From the NCBI RefSeq assembly GCF_001544975.2, contig NZ_FCOG02000048.1, positions 1 to 49,274 on the forward strand: 49,274 bases of DNA. Reading direction: 5' to 3'. Both the position numbers and the translations under genes were made by a program. The DNA comes from Caballeronia arationis (lineage in GTDB: Bacteria > Pseudomonadota > Gammaproteobacteria > Burkholderiales > Burkholderiaceae). This document shows positions 43,870 through 49,274 of the stretch, piece after piece. The notes beneath the pieces were generated by a model that was given only the letters and a program-made list of their open reading frames with translations, did not search any database and was not told the DNA's origin. How positions within the stretch are numbered: the first letter of the stretch is position 1; each line of letters begins with the position of its first letter.

Positions 43870-44759
43870 TGCGCGCGAGTCTTGCTGTGGGCTTTATCGG
43901 CACCGGCATCATGGGCTTGCCGATGGCCCGGCGCGTGGCCGGCGCCGGCTACCGGGTCGCGGCGTGGAACCGCACCCGGGACAAGGCGGCGCCGCTCGTC
44001 TCGGCGGGAATCGAGGTGGTCGGTCATGCAAGCGAAGCCGCGCGCGACGCGGATGTCGTCATCTGCATGCTCAGTTCGGGCCCCGCATGCGACGACCTTC
44101 TGCTGGGCGAGGACGGGATCATCGCCAAGATGCGTGCGGGCAGCGTGCTGATCGTGATGAGCTCGATTCCTGTCGAGACGGCGCAATGCCACGCCGGGGC
44201 CGCGGCGGCGCGCGAAATCGGCTATCTCGACGCGCCCGTTTCCGGCGGCGAGAAAGGCGCGCAGGACGGCACGCTCGCGATCATGGCCGGCGGCGAGGCG
44301 GAGGTCTTCGAACGCGTGCGCGCCGTCCTGCAGACAATGGGCCGTCCCACGCGCATCGGCCCAGCGGGCACGGGCCAGCTCGCGAAGCTCGTCAACCAGA
44401 TGATGGTAGCAAGCACGATCGCCACCGTCGCCGAAGCGATGCTGCTCGCGGAACGTGGTGGCGCCGATCCCGCGCAAGTCCGCGCGGCGCTGCTCGGCGG
44501 ATTCGCCGACTCGACGATCCTCCGCCAGCACGCGGCACGCATGATCGCGCGAGACTTCGTGCCGGGCGGCCCGGCCAAATATCAGATCAAGGATACGAAG
44601 ACCGCCCTCGGTTTTGCGCAGAGCTTGGGGCTGGAGTTGCCGGTACTGGGGCTCGTCGATGGCCTCTTCATCGACATGGTCGAACACGGCGACGGCGAGT
44701 TGGACCACAGCGCGCTAATTCGGGAACTGCGCAGGCGCAACGGCTTGCCGGTGTCGTGA
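43866..44759 (+). CDS. 3-hydroxyisobutyrate / tartronate-semialdehyde / L-threonate dehydrogenase family
   Basis: 297 aa beta-hydroxyacid dehydrogenase. NAD(P) site VGFIGTGIMGLPMARR, substrate loop LDAPVSGGEKGAQDG, catalytic lysine K174 in GQLAKLVNQ, and a C-terminal helix bundle with YQIKDTKTALGFA. The family oxidises short hydroxyacids (3-hydroxyisobutyrate, tartronate semialdehyde by GlxR, L-threonate by LtnD). The TRAP system and SAF oxidoreductase nearby favour a C3-C5 sugar acid. Start overlaps the ABM stop; 43866 and 43869 are both ATG. The kinase and aldolase that would complete a threonate-type route are not in the window. Confidence 0.9.
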   Translation: MMRASLAVGFIGTGIMGLPMARRVAGAGYRVAAWNRTRDKAAPLVSAGIEVVGHASEAARDADVVICMLSSGPACDDLLLGEDGIIAKMRAGSVLIVMSSIPVETAQCHAGAAAAREIGYLDAPVSGGEKGAQDGTLAIMAGGEAEVFERVRAVLQTMGRPTRIGPAGTGQLAKLVNQMMVASTIATVAEAMLLAERGGADPAQVRAALLGGFADSTILRQHAARMIARDFVPGGPAKYQIKDTKTALGFAQSLGLELPVLGLVDGLFIDMVEHGDGELDHSALIRELRRRNGLPVS

Positions 44760-44988
44760 CGTTGGTACGAACGGATCTTTGATTCGACACGCACCATGCG
44801 TCGTGCGACGCCATCTTCCGGGAGGCCGTAAGAGATCAGGCCGGTATTGATACATACTATGCTGTAGTCGGACGCTTGCGCCACGCACCGCGCGCGCGGT
44901 TTCTCATTGAACATTGGCGCCTCAATCAAAGAAAAACCCACAACGTTCCGGTTCAGCGGGGGCGCCGTCCGCTGCAACCGGTTGTCAG

Positions 44989-45568
44989 TTAGGCGTCGCT
45001 GTGCCCTTGGCGCCGGAGTACAACATGGGTGGCTTTCTCCGACGCAACGAACTGAACGCATTTGTATCCCAGAGCGCGTGCGTCAATCCCCTCGAACAAT
45101 CGCTCTCCCCCGCCCAGCAGGACCGGCGAGAGAGCGACGTGCAACTCATCGATGAGGCCCGTACGAAGATATTGCTGGATCGTGCTAGGTCCGCCGCCAA
45201 TGCGTACATCCATTCCGTTGGCTGCGTCGCGCGCCCGGTCAAGCGCCTCGGTGATAGGGCGGGTTGTCCCCCCACCAGCCTTTCCAGTTCATGTCCGGCC
45301 AGGAACCGCGAACCGGTCCGAACATGTTTCTTCCGAGAATCCATGCGCCAACATTCTTGAAGCCCCGCGCAGCGAAGTCGTCATCGATCCCAGTTGTGCC
45401 ACCGTCGGCGCCAAACAGGGTCCGTTGGAACGTGCGTGTCGGGACTAACCACTGGTGCAAATCTGTCCCGCCCACGCCGAGCGGATTCCTGATGTCCTGA
45501 TCCGGACCAGCTCCGTATCCGTCAAGCGAGATGGTAAAGCCCTCAACTCGGACGCGTGTCATTTTCAT
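44989..45568 (-). pseudogene. Dihydrofolate-reductase-like (RibD C-terminal) gene with internal deletion and frameshift
   Basis: The N-terminal part (45568 to about 45251) reads through VEGFTISLDGYGAGPDQDIR, then WILGRNMFGPVRGSWPD and GWWGDNPPYH, and stops at 45239. In another frame the sequence resumes as TEALDRARDAANGMDVRIGG, then STIQQYLRTGLIDELHVALSPV and LLGGGERLF, ending at 44989. Family members have about 30 more residues between the NPPYH and EALDRA blocks (a PVFVLTHH-type segment). A deletion at about 45250 has removed these and broken the frame. ATG 45562, with GGAAGG 7 nt upstream, was probably the original start. Confidence 0.8.
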
Positions 45569-45834
45569 GCCTTCCTTTCGATTGATGCTGTCACCTGCAA
45601 GACCTGCGGCTTATATCGGTCACTGCGGATAGAAATCAGCCAAATAAAACCGCCCGCGGAACCCGCACTCGACAACGCATATTCCGGCAGTAGTTGGTTC
45701 TATCCGTTGAATAGGCCGACGTGCCTATCTGCCACGTTGGCGACACCTGTTCCTTCGGGCGCCTCGAACGCCTGGCCGGAGAATCAACGACGAGACTGCC
45801 GTCATTGAACAGATTTCAGCAGCTCATACCCCTG

Positions 45835-46320
45835 TCACGGCTTCTCCGGCATGGCCGATGAGTGATGACTTGTAATTAGCCATTGCGCCCCATCCCAGTG
45901 ATAGGTATAGGTATAACGGGCCTTAACAACCGCTCCAGTTCTTGCGAAGGTGAATGTGTAAAGCCCGGCGTCCACAGCAGTATTGCAACCCTGTTCGATA
46001 TAGCTGAAATTAATCTTTCCGGACGGACGATCTTGCAGAAAATGACGGAAGTAATCCTCCTTTTCGGCGACCGTCAAACGTGGAGCGTTGGATACCGTTG
46101 GGAGAAGAATTGAACGCGCCGCATAATTGGCGACTACCTGGTGCGGATCACCGGTTTGCAGTGACTGATTCCATCGCTCAAACAACGCCGCAATCTCTTG
46201 ATCTGATGCGACCTTACAAGTTTCGGTGCGCGACGCCGGCGCATTGTTTGACATGCCTTGATTCGCGGCGCATCCGGTGAGCACGGCAGCAAGCAGCGCA
46301 GAGATGGTAAATAGCTTCAT
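45835..46320 (-). CDS. Small lipoprotein with SnoaL/DUF4440-like (NTF2-fold) domain
   Basis: 161 aa. MKLFTISALLAAVLTGC gives a lipobox with acylated C17. The mature part (EIAALFERWNQSLQTGDPHQ, VVANYAARSILLPT, then EGCNTAVDAGLY-like and YTYTYHWDGAQWLITSHHSS) is the NTF2-like pattern of SgcJ/EcaC or CaMKII-association-domain proteins. Residues upstream of this Met do not look coding; GGAGAG lies 6 nt before the chosen ATG. Likely anchored in the outer membrane facing the periplasm; function unknown. Confidence 0.8.
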   Translation of the reverse strand: MKLFTISALLAAVLTGCAANQGMSNNAPASRTETCKVASDQEIAALFERWNQSLQTGDPHQVVANYAARSILLPTVSNAPRLTVAEKEDYFRHFLQDRPSGKINFSYIEQGCNTAVDAGLYTFTFARTGAVVKARYTYTYHWDGAQWLITSHHSSAMPEKP

Positions 46321-46689
46321 GGCGGCTCTCCAGTCAGGAGGTGGGAGGACGGCACACCGGAAGTATGGGCCGTCTTGCGCGTATGATCCACACCGGAATG
46401 ACGACTTCCAGGCCGACCGACGTCGCTGCCGCACTCAGGTTGCGCTGCACCACGCGCATCGGACGATGGCAGCCGAAGGACAAACCGCGCATTTGGTGAA
46501 GGCCCCTTTTGCGGGAGCGGGTTCCCGTGGGCAGCCGCCAGCAACAAACGGCACTTTCACCTCGCCGTTCGAGGCCACTTCGTGCAGGGGTACTGGCCGG
46601 CCAAACACGCAGTGCTTCACACGCTATCGATCCGAGACGAACCGCTAAGACGCAGAACGCATCGGAATATAGTGCGCGTGGCGCCAGGT
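46321..46689. other. Gap with no supportable gene
   Basis: About 370 bp in front of the lipoprotein gene. The metallo-hydrolase frame runs on through this region without a stop, but its text (SACEALRVWPAS-like, Cys/Arg-rich) has no resemblance to that family and is read-through. A second short minus frame (46435-46620) is also unrecognised. Confidence 0.35.
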
Positions 46690-47387
46690 TCCAAGACGTA
46701 CCGACTGCCCGCATAAGATCGAATGAATTTCTCGGGCATTCCTTTTGCGTCACCTCGATGAATGTCTCCCCGGTGCAATGCATTGGAATGACGACATCGG
46801 GATTGATTTCCTTAAGTGCTGCAACAGTTTCGCGTACGTAGTCGGCCTTTTGGGGCGCCAGATGGAATCCACCAATCACCGCATGCACTCTGTCGATTCC
46901 CGACACCTCGACAGCGCGCCTGACCGAATTCACGACACCGCGATGGCTGCATGACGTGATCACGATCAAGCCGCGATTCTTGACGTTGAAGCAGGTCGCC
47001 AGTTCATGTTGAAAGTCGTCGGGCACGACCTTGGCGGTTTGCTTTTCTGCTGGAAGTTTGTCGGGATAGCAACCGATGCCGTCTCTGACGCCGACTGTCA
47101 TGCGGGTTGGCGCCAGTACTTTCTCGAACGATATGGTCGGAATTGTGCCAGCGGTGAAGGCGTGGTCCGCCACGGCAGACGGCGTTGGCGCGAAGACAAT
47201 CTTTACTCCGGCGCCGAGTAGTGCATTTCGATCAAGGTATCCGAAGTCTTCCACTCTGCCGACGGTCCATTCGCGAGTGCAGAAGGTCTCTTCGCCTCCG
47301 ACGTACGACTCGCGCGAGACTCGTCTGCATTTGCTTCAGTGTCGCGAACAGTTCGGTGATTTCATCCTTTCCGCGGGTGTCGAATTA
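46690..47387 (-). pseudogene. Metallo-beta-lactamase-fold hydrolase, truncated and frameshifted
   Basis: The frame 47254-46690 shows the C-terminal two thirds of an MBL-fold protein of the dihydropterin-synthase-like group: GIGCYPDKL, LIVITSCSHRGVVNSV, VHAVIGGFHLAPQK and VIPMHCTGETF. Upstream in the same frame ESYVGGEETFCTREW is also family-like but has no start before the stop at 47336-47338. The preceding piece FDTRGKDEITELFATLKQMQ lies in another frame and itself begins after a stop at 47385. The HxHxDH active-site segment is missing altogether. So there is at least one frameshift near 47318, loss of the 5' third, and loss of the natural end. Confidence 0.7.
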
Positions 47388-47520
47388 GAGCGACAGGTTG
47401 CGGGTCGCGCCGTACCTCGATTTACACATCGAAGCGGACCCCTCGATGCTCCATTCCGCAGCAAGTGCCACAATAGGCTGCTGTCACAAATGCAGGCCTG
47501 TTCCTGTCACGGAGGCGGAC

Positions 47521-48564
47521 GTGATTCACATCGCAATTGCAGCGGTTTCGGCGACGGTGAACGGAATTCTCGCATCCCGGCTCTTCCGGTATTTTGCGCC
47601 GGTTCTTGCTGGCGCAATGGTCGCAATAGGTTCCGCGCAGGCCCAGCCTGCATCGTTCGACTCATTCGCCGTGCCCTCCGGCAGCGCACCGCACGATGTC
47701 GCGCCAGCGCCTGACGGCACCGTCTGGTACACCGCGCAGGCGCAAGGTGCAGTCGGACGGCTGGACCCGCGCAGCGGCAAGATCGACCGGGTCCCGCTCG
47801 GCAACGGGTCGGCACCGCACGGCGTGATCATCGGTCCGGATCGGGCCGCATGGATCACGGATGGCGGGCTGAATGCAATCGTTCGCGTGGATCCCAAGAC
47901 ACTCGCCGTCACGCACTTTCCGTTGCCCAAGGACCGAAAGAACGCCAACCTGAACACGGCCGTCTTCGACAAACGAGGGCACCTGTGGTTTACCGGCCAA
48001 GTCGGAATCTACGGTGAGCTTGACCCGGCGAGCGCCAGCATGCGCGTGTTCGATGCGCCGCGCGGGCCCGGCGCCTACGGCATCTGTGTCACCCCTGACG
48101 GTAGCCTGTACTTCGCTTCACTGGCTGGCAGCTACCTCGGCCGCATCGATCCGGTGAGCGGTGCGGCGCAGGTCATCGAGCCGCCAACACCGGAACAGGG
48201 AGCACGCCGGGTATGGTCGGACTCGAAAGGACGCGTCTGGATCAGCGAGTGGAACGCGGGAAAGGTGGGCATGTTCGACCCGGCGACGCATCGGTGGCGC
48301 GAATGGAAGCTGCCGGGCTCTGATCCGCATGTGTATGCGATATTCGTCGACGACCAGGACATCGTCTGGCTCAGCGAATGGAGCGCCAACGCGTTAGTAC
48401 GCTTCGACCCACGAACCGAACGATTCGAGACGTTTGCGCTGCAGCGGCCACACGCGAACGTGCGTCAGATGATGGGCCGGCCGGGAGAGGTCTGGTTGTC
48501 CGAATCCGGTACGGACCATCTGCTGCGCTACAGATCTGGTGCAGCGACTGTCGACAGCAAGTGA
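47521..48564 (+). CDS. Exported Vgb-like (virginiamycin B lyase family) beta-propeller protein
   Basis: 347 aa from GTG 47521 (GGAGG 5 nt upstream). A signal peptide (FAPVLAGAMVAIGSAQAQ) is followed by about seven propeller blades of the Vgb/streptogramin-lyase type: DGTVWYTAQAQGAVGRLDP, RGHLWFTGQVG, GRVWISEWNAGKVGMFDP, DIVWLSEWSANALVRFDP. Vgb linearises streptogramin B; the PHVYAI...WLSEW block holds counterparts of its His and Glu. Most chromosomal relatives are not resistance enzymes but periplasmic propellers of unknown role, and this one should be read that way. An in-frame extension to 47398 overlaps the MBL remnant and is rejected. Confidence 0.85.
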   Translation: MIHIAIAAVSATVNGILASRLFRYFAPVLAGAMVAIGSAQAQPASFDSFAVPSGSAPHDVAPAPDGTVWYTAQAQGAVGRLDPRSGKIDRVPLGNGSAPHGVIIGPDRAAWITDGGLNAIVRVDPKTLAVTHFPLPKDRKNANLNTAVFDKRGHLWFTGQVGIYGELDPASASMRVFDAPRGPGAYGICVTPDGSLYFASLAGSYLGRIDPVSGAAQVIEPPTPEQGARRVWSDSKGRVWISEWNAGKVGMFDPATHRWREWKLPGSDPHVYAIFVDDQDIVWLSEWSANALVRFDPRTERFETFALQRPHANVRQMMGRPGEVWLSESGTDHLLRYRSGAATVDSK

Positions 48565-48688
48565 CGCCACAGCAACCGTGACGCACGTATCCGGCGTCGC
48601 GCAGTGACCTGGCGGTACCTGATTTTGCGAGAAGCTGAGAACTCCCTTCGAGACGCGCACTTACCGTTACCCTCGCCAGGCAACTCCA

Positions 48689-48895
48689 ATGACCGACAAT
48701 TCCGATCGCGATCCTGATTCCGATCCCGACAAGCTAAAGGGCCCTGGTGGCATGACGTTGCGGCAGATTCACGAACAGGTGCAGAAGTCCGTCCAGCGAG
48801 ACTGCGAGGCGCAGGCCGTGCACAACTCGCCCACGCAGAAGAGCCGATGGCAGCGGTGGGTGAGATACGTATGGGGCCGCAGCGGGCGGCGCTAG
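48689..48895 (+). CDS. Small hypothetical protein
   Basis: 68 aa. The N-terminus is Asp-rich (DNSDRDPDSDPDKLKGPGG), then an amphipathic helix (MTLRQIHEQVQKSVQRDCEA), then a basic, Trp-containing tail (WQRWVRYVWGRSGRR). The ordered change in composition and typical codon use favour a real gene, but no family is recognised and the RBS (AGGC about 10 nt upstream) is weak. Confidence 0.45.
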   Translation: MTDNSDRDPDSDPDKLKGPGGMTLRQIHEQVQKSVQRDCEAQAVHNSPTQKSRWQRWVRYVWGRSGRR

Positions 48896-49215
48896 CAGGC
48901 TCTAGCAGCAGCTGACCTTGATGTCGGTTGCCACGGTGAAGCATTTATGCGTCGCGAGCCGGGTTAAAAATCGATAGCACCAAAACTTGGTTTGGCGCAT
49001 GCGAATCGCTGTTTACACTCGGTCATAAGGTTATATCAAATGTCGTCAACTTTCCAAGACCGCCCATCCAGCCATCTGACTGATTGCGCCGGAGCGTACT
49101 GCGGAATGGGCCGCGTACCCGCTCGAGACCAGGTTTTCCAGAAAACCGCCCCTACATCCCTAGATAGTCGGACCTGCAAAATTGGGTTTTGTTCGTGGAC
49201 GCCTCGGGGCGTTCA
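48896..49215. other. Gap at right edge; nothing recognised
   Basis: 320 bp, somewhat more AT-rich than average near 48960-49060, with no open frame worth reporting. It separates the small hypothetical gene from a gene entering from the right edge on the minus strand. Confidence 0.35.
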
Positions 49216-49274
49216 TCAGGTGGCCTTGTACTTTTCGAACTCAGGCAGTTGTAGGAGGTGCGAGCAAGGTTCCT
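49216..49274 (-). CDS. C-terminal 18 codons of a gene cut by the window edge
   Basis: On the minus strand one frame reads EPCSHLLQLPEFEKYKAT followed by TGA TGA. A clean, hydrophilic protein end with tandem stops suggests a genuine terminus. Too short for a family call; a transposase C-terminus is one possibility. Confidence 0.3.
   Translation of the reverse strand, partial: EPCSHLLQLPEFEKYKAT

Noticed and set aside
47521..48564. Calling the Vgb-like protein a streptogramin resistance enzyme
   Set aside because: Propeller repeats are shared by many non-lyase periplasmic proteins; catalytic identity cannot be shown by eye.

Overview
The window looks like a chromosomal or chromid segment of a Burkholderiaceae bacterium, most likely Paraburkholderia, Caballeronia or Burkholderia. 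The grounds are high GC with strong G/C third-position bias, dense LysR regulators, a TRAP transporter with sugar-acid type dehydrogenases, a Burkholderia-type dadA-alr arrangement, and REC/thioredoxin-reductase plus cNMP-binding kinase pairs. All assignments were made by eye from translated motifs; no database search was run.

Left edge (1-131): the 5' end of an IS30-family transposase and the adjacent element end. Next (566-13306) is a compact, unrecognised small-molecule biosynthetic locus. A nine-gene minus-strand operon runs from a DUF1611 P-loop protein through an EPSP-synthase/NikO-like enolpyruvyl transferase, a PhyH-type Fe(II)/2OG dioxygenase, a HisC-like aminotransferase, two ATP-grasp ligases, a haem-oxygenase-like diiron oxidase and a 2Fe-2S ferredoxin to an SsuE-like FMN reductase. 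Divergent from it are an SsuD-like flavin monooxygenase and an MFS exporter, followed by a convergent ArgP-like LysR regulator. There is no NRPS or PKS, so amide bonds would come from the ATP-grasp enzymes, and several enzymes carry changed active-site residues. This is the most interesting part of the window. About 1.6 kb of gene-poor, possibly decayed DNA follows (13307-14946).

Centre (14947-33807) is rich in signal transduction. A receiver/glutaredoxin-like/thioredoxin-reductase fusion is translationally coupled to a cNMP-binding-domain histidine kinase, and a paralogous kinase faces away on the other strand. A GH63-like glucosidase, D-amino-acid dehydrogenase (dadA) with a decayed alanine-racemase remnant behind it, and a two-gene hybrid kinase operon follow. 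One of the two hybrid kinases is about 2000 residues long, soluble, and carries nine tandem 92-residue HAMP-type units (276-bp DNA period), like fungal Nik1-type kinases.

Right part (34620-49274): a low-affinity iron permease family protein; a LysR / FAD-hydroxylase divergent pair; a probable sugar-acid or hydroxy-acid catabolic locus (fused TRAP permease, DctP binding protein, LysR, SAF-domain dehydrogenase, ABM monooxygenase, 3-hydroxyisobutyrate-dehydrogenase family enzyme); two broken genes (RibD/DHFR-like and metallo-beta-lactamase fold); a small lipoprotein; a Vgb-like beta-propeller; a small hypothetical gene; and the last codons of a gene entering from the right edge. No rRNA, tRNA or CRISPR array was seen.
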